The position numbers were made by a program, and so were the translations under genes. Below are positions 1 to 10,395 of a DNA stretch of 64,000 nucleotides, piece by piece (position 1 is the first letter of the stretch; every line of letters begins with the position of its first letter). Origin of the DNA: Rutidosis leptorrhynchoides (Eukaryota > Streptophyta > Magnoliopsida > Asterales > Asteraceae); NCBI RefSeq assembly GCF_046630445.1, contig NC_092335.1, positions 5,809,501-5,873,500 on the forward strand. Reading direction: 5' to 3'. Below the pieces are notes generated by a model. That model saw only the letters and a program-made list of their open reading frames with translations. It did no database searches and was not told the DNA's origin.

Positions 1-2
1 AA

Positions 3-527
3 ATGCCTGAAAGAGACTTGGTTTCTTGGAACACTATAATTTCTGTACATCACAAACACTCGAATGCAATTCTATATTTCGAGCGTATGTTGAGTGCCAA
101 CGTTTCTCCTGACGCTATTACATTCGTCTCTGTATTAACTGCATGTGCTCATTTGATACTTATCAAAGATGGTGAAAGATTATTTTTGTTAATGACTGAA
201 AAATATGGAATTATTCCGAGTATGGAGCATTTTGCGTGTTTAGTAAATCTTTATGGTAGGGCTGGATTGATTGTTGAAGCTCGCAACGTGATCACGGAGA
301 AAATGAAATTTGAAGCTGGTCCAACGGTTTGGGGAGCATTATTACATGCTTGTTATGTTTATGGGAATGTAGAGATTGGAGTGATTGCTGCTGAAAAGCT
401 ATTCGAGTTGGAGCCTGATAACGATTACAATTTTAAGCTTTTGATGCAGATTTATACCAAAGCGGGTCGTGAGCAGGATGTTGAAAGAGTTAAAGTGATG
501 ATGGTCAGTAGAGGGTTCGACTTGTAG
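3..527 (+). CDS. PPR protein, C-terminal part (cut by window edge)
   Basis: The reading frame is open from the left edge to a TAG at 525-527 and gives 174 residues of a plant PLS-class pentatricopeptide-repeat protein. Visible hallmarks are RDLVSWNTIIS, a P-x-x-x-TFVSVLTACAH repeat, the MEHFACLVNLYGRAG repeat, and the tail GPTVWGALLHACYVYGN followed by AAEKLFELEPDN, which is the E-domain region. PPR proteins bind organelle RNA; from memory this tail is closest to OTP70 (At4g25270), a chloroplast protein needed for rpoC1 splicing. That assignment rests on recall, not a search. The true start lies outside the window; the ATG at position 3 is internal. A decayed second copy lies at 4930-5816, and the 3' flanks of the two copies are also related. 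This copy shows no break and may be the functional one. Confidence 0.85.
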   Translation: MPERDLVSWNTIISVHHKHSNAILYFERMLSANVSPDAITFVSVLTACAHLILIKDGERLFLLMTEKYGIIPSMEHFACLVNLYGRAGLIVEARNVITEKMKFEAGPTVWGALLHACYVYGNVEIGVIAAEKLFELEPDNDYNFKLLMQIYTKAGREQDVERVKVMMVSRGFDL

Positions 528-2449
528 ATGATATCAACGATTCGTTGTTGTGATGATTTATTTACGTTGGTGGCTATGTTTATAATCTCTTAACGTGTGA
601 TTGATAAATTGGATAGTAGCATGAAGCTCGTTTTATGGACGAAAACTCTTGCATAAGAGCTGGTAAACACATAAAAACAGTTGTGGTATGTAAACTTTTT
701 CTAGTGTAGTTATAAATTGTATGTCATTCACAGTAACGTATGTGCTTATATTTCTTGTAAGAGATAATCTCCACCTAATAAGCCTTTAGAAACAGAGTAA
801 CAGCATCACTTTTGCAAGCTCAATTGGGATTTGCTGTATCAGTTAGATGTCAAATTTATATTGTTTCTGTTGATGCTAGCTATAAAGCTTGTTTTTATAA
901 TGTTAATACTTCATATATTTATATTGTTTTTTTATCTTCACCAAAAACCAGTACTTATAATTGTCGTTCACTTCCTATCCAAAGATCCAGCTACACCTTG
1001 AAGATCCAATAAGCACTGTAACAACCACTCAACTATAGCAAAATGATCCGTCTACAAGTTAAACATCCTTCCACCTTTAGTCATGATCAACGAACCTGTA
1101 CGGCTCTTTTTAAGTTAGAACTAATCTTTATAAAATAAGCTTGACACATATATTTCCTTTATCTTTTAATACAATGACCACATATGGAGTAATAAATTTA
1201 TCCTAAAATAAAGTGATAAATGTATCATTATGTGTAGAAGCCTTCATCACGTGAAGAAAGTAAAGTACAGTACTGGACGATGTTGAACAAAGTTTGTGTT
1301 TTGAGCCCAAAAGATGGACCAAGTAACAAGATTGGGGAATATATTCGAAAAATAAACTATAGGTTGTGTTTTAAGAGCAGTCTACTTTTCAAAAAAAAAA
1401 AAAAAAAGTCGTCATTGACACAGATACTCGGTGTCTAATTCACAGAGCCATCTTCAAAACATGTGCATAGTGTACAGTCCAACATGACCCAAAAATTTTA
1501 ATGGCCCCAAAATTTTGAAATTGTCAATTAAAATTCATTTATTTATATAGCGTGCCAATATCATTGAGATAATAGTTGTAATTTGTAATTAGTAAGTTCA
1601 CAAATCGTGAGTTTAAAAAATTAGTTTATACGTACCGAAAGAGTTAACGTTTTGGGAGTCGATTTTTGTTAATCAAACAGGACCTTCAAAATTAACAGGA
1701 CGACCCTACTAATTCAGTATCTAAGTAGACATTGAATTAGACACCAAGGTAAAGTTGTGAAATTGTTAAATGTCTAATTTATTAATAATTACGGAGTATT
1801 ATTAATTTTTATTTTATACCTTTTTACTTATATTTTTTATTTACGTTATTTTAAATAACAAAAATAAATTAAGAAAATTAAATTAAACTCCATTAATAAA
1901 AAAATACATTACTTAATTAAAAAAACATACAATACTTAAAAAAAACTAACAATTCTTTTTCAAGTATAGCTGTAATATTCCGCCACTGCTCCAACCACAA
2001 CCAAAAACAATAAATAACGAAAAAAAATAGAGTAAAAAGTACTACGTAACCCTCTTTTTCAAAGTCGCTCGTTCGACGTTGAAGCTCGACGCCGACCTCC
2101 AACGCTGCTCCAACGCTGAAAGGGAGTCGGACGACGGTCGATTTCGGCGTCGGCAACCCCCGAGGCGAAAAATGGCTACGACTACAGTGCTCTTAACATT
2201 TTTTCAAAGTAATAAAAAATGGAAATGACTCATGTTTATCATCGATGATTTATGGGGGTAACTTCATTTGACTCCTTTTTAGACACAAACCTTAGATGCT
2301 TTACCTTTATATTTTACACTTTAGCGATAAAGTTATCCTTAATGTTTACAATTATTATTACTCCATTATCAACTTAGCAAAAATATTAAGTTGAGAATTT
2401 TTTTTAACGGCAACCTTAATACTTATAGTTGATGTACATGGAAGGATTA
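528..2449. other. PPR 3' flank and AT-rich intergenic DNA
   Basis: No gene is visible. Bases 528 to about 790 resemble 5817 to about 6075 downstream of the second PPR copy, so the duplication covers the 3' flank too. A 17-base A run lies at 1391-1407. Two 13-bp inverted arms (GGTGTCTAATTCA at 1429-1441 and its complement at 1733-1745) enclose about 290 bp of AT-rich sequence, possibly an eroded MITE. The minus-strand ORF at 1917-2156 has no recognisable domain and I do not call it. Confidence 0.5.
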
Positions 2450-2528
2450 TACATTGTTGGGCTGGGTGGTGGGAATTAGTGAGACCGTAATTAAAGTAAT
2501 GTAAATAATAATCATGTTAAAAAAATCA

Positions 2529-2923
2529 TGTTGGTTTATTTTGGCTAGTAGAAGATATGTTTATCCCACATTGGTGGGAGGAAGATGTGAGAGGTGAGTG
2601 ACTTGGTTATATAAGAGGGGCTAAGTCTTCATTCCAAATTGCACCAATCAATACACTTTAAGTATTTGATTATTTCTTTCTTTCTTACCCTTGTTTGAGA
2701 GTTGTATTAGTTAAATATTTTGGAGAGTGTAGTTGGCTTAAGAGAGTCGTCTATATCATTGTAACAATTTGTGATATAGTGTATTTTCTCTCTTTGGGGG
2801 CCGGTGGTTTTTCTCCTGTTTTGGAGTTTCCACGTTAAATCTTGTGTTGTGTATTGTTTTTATTTCTTTACTATTATTGTTGGGCTGGATGGTGGGAATT
2901 AGTGAGACCGTAATTTTCCAACA
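2529..2923 (+). repeat. Copia 5' LTR
   Basis: This is a 395-bp LTR nearly identical to 4470-4864. It starts TGTTGGTTTATT and ends TTTTCCAACA. A TATATAAG box lies near 2610, a likely core promoter. Few differences separate the two LTRs (for example TTTTCC against TTTCCC near the end), so the insertion is fairly young. Confidence 0.93.
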
Positions 2924-2925
2924 AC

Positions 2926-2937
2926 TGGTATCAGAGC
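2926..2937 (+). promoter_or_regulatory. Primer-binding site (initiator tRNA-Met)
   Basis: TGGTATCAGAGC lies two bases after the 5' LTR. It is the standard complement of the 3' end of plant initiator tRNA-Met and is used to prime minus-strand DNA. Confidence 0.92.
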
Positions 2938-3207
2938 GTCAGGTTTGACGGGGGTCTCGGTTATAGGAGTCGGAGTATGCTCTGTGGTTGCCACGGGAGT
3001 GGATCGTCCACATCAGAAACGAGTTCTATTGATCGTATAGGGTATCTGGTTAGACAATATTTTTTCTGATTCGTAGTAATAGTTGGATTTGTTAGTGGCC
3101 TAGTTGTGGATTTCCGATTTAAAGGGTCCTGGCTACCTGCTACATCTTTTGGCTATTCGAAACGTGAGCAAAATCAGAGAAAGTGTTGTTTATAGGATAC
3201 GGATACG

Positions 3208-3999
3208 ATGTCGAAGTTCAGTCCAATGAGGTTTGATGTTGAGAAATTTGATGGGATGATCAATTTTGGCTTATGGCAGGTTCAAGTCAAGGATGTGTTG
3301 ATTCAGTCCGGGTTACACAAGGCATTGAAAGGTAAACCCACCTTTGTTCCCGGCAGTGATTCTAGCAGTAAGTTCGATGAAGAAGAATGGGATGATATGG
3401 ATTTGAGGGCAGCAAGTGCGATTCGTTTGTGTCTTGCAAAGAACGTGCTTGCAAATGTGCACGGGTTATCAACGGCAAAGGAGCTTTGGGTTAAACTAGA
3501 GCAGTTGTACCAGGGCAATGGCATCTCAAATCGGTTGTGTCTTAAAGAACAATTTCATACTCTGCGTATGGATGGGGGTTCAAAGATTTCAGATCATCTA
3601 TGTATTCTTAACTGTATTGTTTCAGAACTGGAGGCTATTGGAGTTAAAACGGATGATGAAGATAAAGCTTTGAGGTTGATATTATCTTTATCATCGTCTT
3701 ATGAACACATGAAACCTATTTTGATGTATGGGAAGAAAACTCTGAAGTTTGAAGACGTTACTAGCAAGCTCCTATCCGAGGAGAAAAGACTGGAAGGTAA
3801 CGGGGTCTCGTCATCAGGAGATACGATAGTGTTGTGTTCGGATAGGCAGAAGAGAAACTCTAGAAAGAATCTGACATGCTGAAAGTGCGGGAAGACTGGG
3901 CATGTAAGGGTTAATTGTCCAGGTGGAGCTAATCCGGCAAATGGCTCCAAAGACGCTAACATTGTCTCCGTTGTTACGGAGAGTGACGAATTCCTCTGA
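3208..3999 (+). pseudogene. gag: Copia gag, one stop inside the zinc knuckle
   Basis: The frame opens at ATG 3208 and reads 224 residues of a Copia/UBN2-type Gag: an N-terminal FDVEKFDGMINFGLWQ block, then a WDDMDLRAASAIRLCL block and a KELWVKLEQLYQ block, the usual capsid-domain order of Tnt1-like elements. It stops at TGA 3880-3882. The stop falls inside the nucleocapsid knuckle: the CX2CX4HX4C pattern continues in the same frame (3877 to about 3918) with the stop replacing its second residue, and the frame runs on to TGA 3997-3999. Gag would form the capsid and bind RNA. No pol reading frame follows before the polypurine tract at 4456-4469. Confidence 0.85.
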
Positions 4000-4455
4000 A
4001 GTCACGTCATCCTCATGGTGTGTCCGCGCCACCGTGGAAAGGGATGTTCGTTAGCGGTTCCACAATTACACATGGGCATTAGTTTGGCGTTGATGCAGGT
4101 TGTGTGGTGGAAACTGATGTTGTAGCTGATGGGACTTTCGGGAAAGCCAAACAGGGAAGTTGCACCATAAAGTTTCAGCTGGTTGTTCAACAACATGTGC
4201 CGAGGTGAAATGCTTGGAATGTGATATTCTAAGTGCTATACTCTTAATGGTGGAGTATGATAATTCTTGTTAAGAGTTATGATTGTCTGTGATGACAATG
4301 ATTGTCGGTTTAGATAATGTTCGATGAAGATGCAAGTTTTGTCTCTTGGGAGATAATGTCAACGGCATGAAGACGAGGATCTTGAAGTTGTCGTCGAGGA
4401 AGCGTCTACATCGGTTATCCTTGCAATGTGGAAGCATGGTTATCTTCTTCTATCC

Positions 4456-4469
4456 AAAAGGTGGAGATT
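4456..4469 (+). promoter_or_regulatory. Copia polypurine tract
   Basis: A purine-rich run (AAAAGGTGGAGATT) abuts the 3' LTR and would prime plus-strand DNA. The core AAGGTGGAGATT is typical of plant Copia elements. Confidence 0.8.
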
Positions 4470-4864
4470 TGTTGGTTTATTTTGGCTAGTAGAAGATATG
4501 TTTATCCCACATTGGTGGGAGGAAGATGTGAGAGGTGAGTGATTTGGTTATATAAGAGGGGCTAAGTCTTCATTCCAAATTGCACCAATCAATACACTTT
4601 AAGTATTTGATTATTTCTTTCTTTCTTACCCTTGTTTGAGAGTTGTATTAGTTAAATATTTTGGAGAGTGTAGTTGGCTTAAGAGAGTCGTCTATATCAT
4701 TGTAACAATTTGTGATATAGTGTATTTTCTCTCTTTGGGGGCCGGTGGTTTTTCTCCTGTTTTGGAGTTTCCACGTTAAATCTTGTGTTGTGTATTGTTT
4801 TTATTTCTTTACTATTATTGTTGGGCTGGGTGGTGGGAATTAGTGAGACCGTAATTTCCCAACA
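4470..4864 (+). repeat. Copia 3' LTR
   Basis: This is the 395-bp partner of 2529-2923, followed directly by TACAT (4865-4869), which matches TACAT at 2450-2454. Confidence 0.93.
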
Positions 4865-4929
4865 TACATGACCATTACATATTTACTTAATAGTGGCAGT
4901 TAGTGAGTTGTACAATATTTTTATACACG

Positions 4930-5816
4930 TCGTCGTTAACGAGACAGGCAGACAGTTCAAGATATTCATCGTGAGATCGTTCGTTGTGGGTTTGGAAATG
5001 ATGGGTTTCTCCTTAATGGATTAGTTGATATGTACGCGAAATGTGGTGATATTGTGAGGGCACGTAAAGTGTTTGATAAAATTGTGGAAAAAGATATAGT
5101 TTCGATGATTTCTGGTTATGTTTAACATGGTCTATCGTTTGACGCTTTAGTGATTTTTTGACGTATGATATTAGGCGGATAGAGCCTGACTCGATTTCAG
5201 TTTCAACTATTCTCACAGGTGGGATGGCGTTGAAACATGTGGCCGGAATTCATTGTTGGGCCATTCGTAAAGGAATAGAATGGAGTATACCGATCGCTAA
5301 TTCTTTAATTGTCGTGTACTCTAGTCATGGTAGGTTAGATATATCAAGATGGGTGTTTGACAAAATGCTTGAAAGAGATTTGGTTTCTTGGAACATTATA
5401 ATTCCTGTACATCATAAACACTCAAATGCAATTCTATATTTCGAGACTTATCAAAGATGGTGAAAGATTGTTTTTTGTTAATGACGGAAATATATGGAAT
5501 TATACCGAGTATGGAGCATTTTGCATGTTTAGTGAATCTTTATGGTAGGGCTGGGTTGATTGTTGAAGCTTGCAATGTGATCACGGATAAAATGAAATTT
5601 GCAGCTGGTTCAACGGTTTGGGGAGCGTTGTTACATATTTGTTATGTTTATGGGAATGTAGAAATTGGGGAAATTGCTGCTGAAAAGATGTTCGAATTGG
5701 AACTTGATAACGATTTCAATTTTAAGCTTTTGATGCAGATTTATAACAAAGTGGGTCGTGAGCAGGATGTTGAAAGAGTTAAAGTGATGATGGTCAGTAG
5801 AGGGTTCGACTTGTAG
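4930..5816 (+). pseudogene. Decayed second copy of the PPR gene
   Basis: The region reads as the last third or more of the same PPR protein as 3-527, but broken. The early part gives recognisable repeats (FLLNGLVDMYAKCGDI, then ARKVFDKI) with an in-frame TAA near 5123 and a frame change near 5157. From 5158 it continues through a repeat ending RDLVSWNIII. Relative to the first copy it then lacks 74 bp (first-copy bases 84-157) and has one extra T soon after, so the tail resumes in another frame at about 5457 and ends at TAG 5814-5816. The N-terminal half is absent. Copy and order suggest a tandem duplicate that lost function. Confidence 0.85.
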
Positions 5817-6097
5817 ATGATATCAATGAACTCGTCCTTTATAATTTGATTACGTTCATGGCCGTGTTTGTACCTCTTTTAACATATGATTGCTAATTAT
5901 AGATAATTATGATATCAGCATGAAGCTAGTTCTATGATGAAAATTCTTTTATAAGAGATGATGAACACATAAAAACTGTTGCATGTAGTATACTAGTATG
6001 TATACCTCTTCTGGTATAGTTGTATTTTGTATGTCGTTCAAAGTAATGTATGTGCTTATACTTCTAATAAGCCTATGTATACCTTATGCATAGATGT
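5817..6097. other. 3' flank of PPR copy 2
   Basis: No gene. The sequence is a diverged relative of 528 to about 790, showing that the duplicated block extends at least 260 bp past the stop codon. Confidence 0.6.
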
Positions 6098-6105
6098 CCA
6101 GTGTA

Positions 6106-6828
6106 TAGGGTGTGCATGGTACGGGAAAAAACCGAAAAAATTGAGGACCGGATCGAACCGGACCGGAATCGAACCGGACCGAGGAGTTTCGGTACGGTCC
6201 ATGGTCCTTAAATTTCATATTTTTCGGTCCACAGTACGGGACGGATCGAACCGGAAAAAATGGGAAACGGACCTGACCGAAATATTTACATTTTATCCAT
6301 CTATAATTTAACAAATAGTCTCTACTATTATTGTCTTCTTATTGTATTTTTCATGTTGTGTTTACTAAACCGTCAAATAGAAAGAGTAACACTTTAAGAT
6401 GATGTTTTCATTCGTCTTTTGTATGTTTGTATTGAGATCATTGATACACTTCTCCATTTCTCCATTTAGTGTGTGCTTCATTGTGTACTCTTTTAATATT
6501 ATTTATACTAATAGTCGGGCTTTTTTTTTTTTAAAAGAAAACACATATAGGACGATATATATTTTGCACGTCAAATGAAAATATACGCTTTTGCTACCTC
6601 TCTTGAAAAGTAGATCGGCTGTAATCGCAATTTCAACAGTCAAGGATGAGTCTACTCAAGTGGGAGGGTTCTTTTCCGGGAACCGAACCGAAAATCATGG
6701 AACCGAACCGAAGTACCGAACCGAAATTATTTGGTACGGTTCTTGGTACGAATTTTTCATTAATTTGGGACTTGGAACGGAACGGAACCGAATTAGTTTG
6801 GGACGGACCGGTACCATGCACAGGCCTA
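6106..6828. mobile_element. hAT-type MITE with 8-bp target duplication
   Basis: The ends are inverted: TAGGG-TGTGCATGGTAC at 6106 and the complement of TAGGCCTGTGCATGGTAC ending at 6828. They are flanked by CCAGTGTA (6098-6105) and CCGGTGTA (6829-6836), 7 of 8 identical, the duplication size of hAT transposases. Inside each end is a field rich in AACCG/CGGTT words (about 6120-6290 and 6665-6815) on opposite strands. The middle is AT-rich and has no coding capacity. The element is 723 bp and would depend on an hAT transposase elsewhere. Confidence 0.75.
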
Positions 6829-7062
6829 CCGGTGTATAGACAACCACTCGGTCTACGTACATTTTATGCTTCAGAAGAAGAAGGTGGTGGTCGAAAGAGG
6901 AGCGACCAAGGTTGATGATATAACATATTTATTTTATTTATTGTATGACATTATTATTGATGAGATTTCGCAAGGGGATGCTCATCAGCCGTGAAAGTCG
7001 GAGTCAATGTTGGTTCGAGAGTAATTGCACGATAATGCCCATGAGATTCTCGGACATGCTGA

Positions 7063-7167
7063 TTAAATCAGCCAAGTTTTGAGTCAGATCAGCCCGACTA
7101 CATGTACTTGATCGAACTAGGAGACGCTCCCGACGAGCTCTACATTGCATGGTCTGATGCTTATATG
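7063..7167 (+). pseudogene. Orphan coding exon followed by a GTAAGT donor
   Basis: Between a TGA at 7060-7062 and the donor-like GTAAGT at 7168-7173 lies a 35-codon stretch with strongly protein-like composition, including ESDQPDYMYLIELGD and then DELYIAWSDAYM. I do not recognise the family. A SINE is inserted one base into the putative intron (its duplication starts at 7169), and no partner exon is found before the next elements. It could be one exon of a host gene broken by transposons, or a relic. Upstream sequence (6840-7062) gives no clear exon. Confidence 0.35.
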
Positions 7168-7182
7168 GTAAGTTACGGAGTA

Positions 7183-7183
7183 C

Positions 7184-7227
<44 letters not shown>

Positions 7228-7545
7228 ACCCAATCCCGCACATGCGAGGTATGGGGGAGGTGAGATGTAGACAATCATTCCTCTACCCTAGAATAGAAGA
7301 GAAGTCGTTTCTCTAACCACGAGTTGAGAAAAAAAAAATTCTCCACCCACAGGAAGAGAAAGTCATCTCTTACTCTAGGGTAGAGAGATTGATTCCGTGA
7401 GGACCTCCGGCCAAAAAAATAAAAAAAGGTTTTAATAAATAAATAGAAAAGGAAAAGAGACGCCATAAAAATGGTAGAATCAAATTTTCATGGGTTTTAA
7501 AGTCTTCTGAAAATCAATTTAGGCTCTAAGCAGTCAAATCGCCAC
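7183..7545 (-). mobile_element. Full-length SINE, minus strand
   Basis: Flanked by a perfect 14-bp duplication TAAGTTACGGAGTA (7169-7182 and 7546-7559). Read on the minus strand it begins with a degenerate tRNA-like head (about 7545-7440, with weak A- and B-box similarity), then a body that starts GGCCGGAGGTCC (7412 downward). The body contains a CACCTCCCCCATAC block and ends in a (GTT)n tail, seen as (AAC)n on the plus strand at about 7185-7225. Body and tail recall the TS/Au type of plant tRNA-derived SINE. These move using LINE proteins. The poly-Cys ORF on this strand is only the AAC microsatellite. Confidence 0.75.
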
Positions 7546-7775
7546 TAAGTTACGGAGTATATTATTATATAATTAATTGATTAATTGATAATTGATTTAT
7601 ATCCATAATCGTATTCAAGAACAATTTTAGTTTATATTCACTATTTTAACACTACGTAATTATTACATATTCTAATCCTGATTTTACTGTCGGCCTACGA
7701 GCATTATATACTAGGAGTATTTGTAGTGTTTATTGTTGAGGATGTTTTATGATTTGTTTGTATTGTTTGGACATT

Positions 7776-7953
7776 GGCCGGAGGTCCACTCGGAAGCAAT
7801 CTCTCTATCCGTCGAATAGGGAGAGGGATGACTTTCTCTACTTTTGAGAGTGTTTCCACTCTGGGTGGAGAAATGACTTGTCTTTATTCTCGGATAGGGG
7901 AAGGATTGTCTACATCTCACCTCCCCCATACACCATCTATGTGGTATTGGGTT

Positions 7954-7987
<34 letters not shown>

Positions 7988-7988
7988 G
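7776..7988 (+). mobile_element. 5'-truncated SINE, plus strand
   Basis: It begins exactly at GGCCGGAGGTCC, runs through the same body as 7412-7226 in reverse orientation, and ends in (TTG)n. A perfect 13-bp duplication TTGTTTGGACATT flanks it (7763-7775 and 7989-8001), so this is a complete insertion event of a shortened copy. With the minus-strand SINE it makes a large inverted repeat that could fold into a hairpin RNA. Confidence 0.8.
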
Positions 7989-8514
7989 TTGTTTGGACAT
8001 TTATCATTGGATGAGTAATTTCCTTTTATTAGATCAATCTCAACCATGAAGCATTCATTAACACTTTCTCGGTGTGACGATCCGGAAATTTCTGATCAAA
8101 TTTAAACTTAATCTTTATATGTTTCCGACACGATAGGCAAAGTTTGTAATGTTGAGTCTTAAAATTTTTGAACTGTTTAGATGATTCAGTTAACCTTTGA
8201 CTATTCCCGACGATTCACGAACCTTTAAATTATAAAAAATGTATACATAAATGATTATATATGTGAATAATTATATATAATAAATTAGGTATATTAATAA
8301 ACTATTTTTGTGATTTAAGACAACTTAAAATAACTAAAACTTGTTATTTTGAATATATAAGAGTATATTGAACACAAATGATTTTGAAAATAATTTGTCA
8401 ATATTAACAAGGTATTAAATGTTATATTCTGAGTTTACTGTTTCAATATATATATATATAATTAATATATTTATTTACTTGGTATACAAAACATAATTAA
8501 ATATGTAACAGTGG

Positions 8515-8645
<131 letters not shown>

Positions 8646-8904
8646 ATTATTGATTTTATACATTATAATATATAAAATGTATAGATATTAAAAATTCAAA
8701 ATATGTTGTTATATATATCATGTAATTTTTGAATATTACAAGATTAATAAATTTTAATAATTATATGTAATTACAAGTTAAAGATATAGTTATTATACTA
8801 ATAATACTATGACTACTTTCATTAATATTAAAATATGTATTATTAATTAATGTTTCTCAATATATAATATATAGATATAAAGTGTGATAATTATAAATTG
8901 TTAT

Positions 8905-9080
8905 AGTATTATTACTACTATTATTATTATTAATATTATTATTATTATTTTCATTAATAATATTAGTAATATCATAATTCATATTATTATTATTATTAAT
9001 ACTATTGTTATAAATCTTATAGATATTATTATTAACAATATTATTATTATTATTATTATTATAAATATTATTTATTAATT
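8905..9080. repeat. Imperfect (ATT)n tract
   Basis: Interrupted trinucleotide ATT/ATA repeats inside solo LTR 1. The poly-Ile ORF reported here is an artefact of the repeat. Confidence 0.85.
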
Positions 9081-9179
9081 ATTACTGTTTATAATATTAA
9101 GAGTATTATTATAGTTATAATTATTAGTTAATAAGATTTATTATATTATATAGATAATATATGTAAAAATATAAAAAAA

Positions 9180-9181
<2 letters not shown>

Positions 9182-9232
<51 letters not shown>
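9182..9232. repeat. (TA)n microsatellite
   Basis: About 25 TA units inside solo LTR 1. Confidence 0.95.
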
Positions 9233-9234
<2 letters not shown>

Positions 9235-10198
9235 AATACGTATTTGGAATCTGTATTATATAAAGATACGTATTATATACAAGTATATATGTAAATAATG
9301 TTAAATACAAAATATATACAAACAATTACGTATTATGTTCCAATCGTTTTCAAGCTGTGCTTAATTTTGTTTTGTGTCTCTAAATTTGTACAATCAAGAT
9401 CATAATCACAGATACGCTTCCAAATTCAGTTTGATGTCTCTATCTTTTTACTGTATTTTTCTTCTTTTCTTCTGTTTCTGATTAATCCTTCCTGTCGAAT
9501 CAATCGGCTATAAAACAATTAAATTGATGAATGTTAAATAAAATCATTCGACTATCCATCATCACTATCACGCATAACCACTTTCAGCTTCCATTAATTA
9601 AGGAATTAAACAGAAAATTCAAGAAAACCCGTCGATATCCCTGTTCTTGAGTCCAAATCACTATAGCTCGATTTCGTTTGAATTTTAAAAATGTAAAAGT
9701 GCAATTATGTTAGTTTTCCTCCAAACAAACTATCTGGAAACTTTCACTTTCCAATTCTTCCTATCGAATTTCAATTTTGGAGTCAAAGTGTTGATTTTAA
9801 AAATTCAAACAGCGTTCTTCAATTAAATTTGTGCTCAAGGTAATGTTTTCAGTTAAATTAATGATTGGGAAAGCTTTTAGGAGTAATTTGAAGCATAGTT
9901 TGTGTTATAATCGCTGTCTATAACTTCCTAGAAATCAAAAATCAAATTTATGTTCATCGTTTTTTTTTTTTTCGTTCAGCGACTATTTTCTTTATTTATT
10001 TATTTAAAAACTTTGACATCACAACTGGATTGTAATCAATTCTATTTCAGTTATTTATCATAAAACTAAACAATTGATTCAATAAAAATTTGAAATGGAT
10101 TCTGGGTCGATTTATATTTGGAAGAAGGAAGTGGAAACAGAATAAACAAGTTTAAATATAAACGGGTGTCGTTTCAAATTAGATATGTAAGCACAGAC

Positions 10199-10262
10199 GA
10201 ATGGTTATGAGTGTTAGCGGTAAGCGGGAGGTTACGGGTTCGAGCTCGGTTGGGTGCATTTT
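10199..10262 (+). other. tRNA-like Pol III box segment inside LTR
   Basis: A segment with TAGCGGTAAGCGGG (A-box-like) and, about 12 nt on, GGTTCGAGCTC (B-box-like, close to GGTTCGANTCC) is followed by a T run and (TTA)n. The same arrangement, more diverged, lies in LTR C at about 29605-29672, so it predates both insertions. It is probably an old SINE head embedded in the LTR; activity is unlikely. Confidence 0.4.
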
Positions 10263-10299
10263 TTTTAAGGGGCTTATTAAAGGTAGTTTTCTTTGTTTT

Positions 10300-10395
10300 T
10301 CAAATTTATTATTATTATGATTATTATTATTATTATTGTTATTATTACACTTATCATTATTGTTATTATTATTATTATTATCATTTAGTATTAGA
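10300..10395. repeat. Imperfect (TTA)n tract
   Basis: Trinucleotide repeat directly after the tRNA-like segment in solo LTR 1. Confidence 0.85.

Larger units (their letters stand above)
2455..4864 (+). mobile_element. Non-autonomous Ty1/Copia element, gag only
   Basis: Two 395-bp direct repeats with ends TGTTGG...CCAACA (2529-2923 and 4470-4864) flank 1.5 kb containing an initiator-Met primer-binding site, a Copia-type gag with one stop, and a polypurine tract. Protease, integrase, reverse transcriptase and RNase H are all absent, so movement would need proteins from a relative. The left border is odd. The only 5-bp target duplication I find is TACAT at 2450-2454 and 4865-4869. This places the left end at 2455, where a 41-bp copy of the LTR 3' tail (2455-2495) and 33 bp of other sequence precede the 5' LTR. 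The element separates the intact PPR tail from its decayed copy. Confidence 0.88.

Noticed and set aside
2524..2528. AATCA as the Copia left target copy
   Set aside because: The right flank is TACAT; the matching copy is at 2450-2454.
7186..7226. CRISPR-like or satellite array
   Set aside because: It is the (AAC)n tail of a SINE. No CRISPR, tRNA or rRNA gene was seen in the window.
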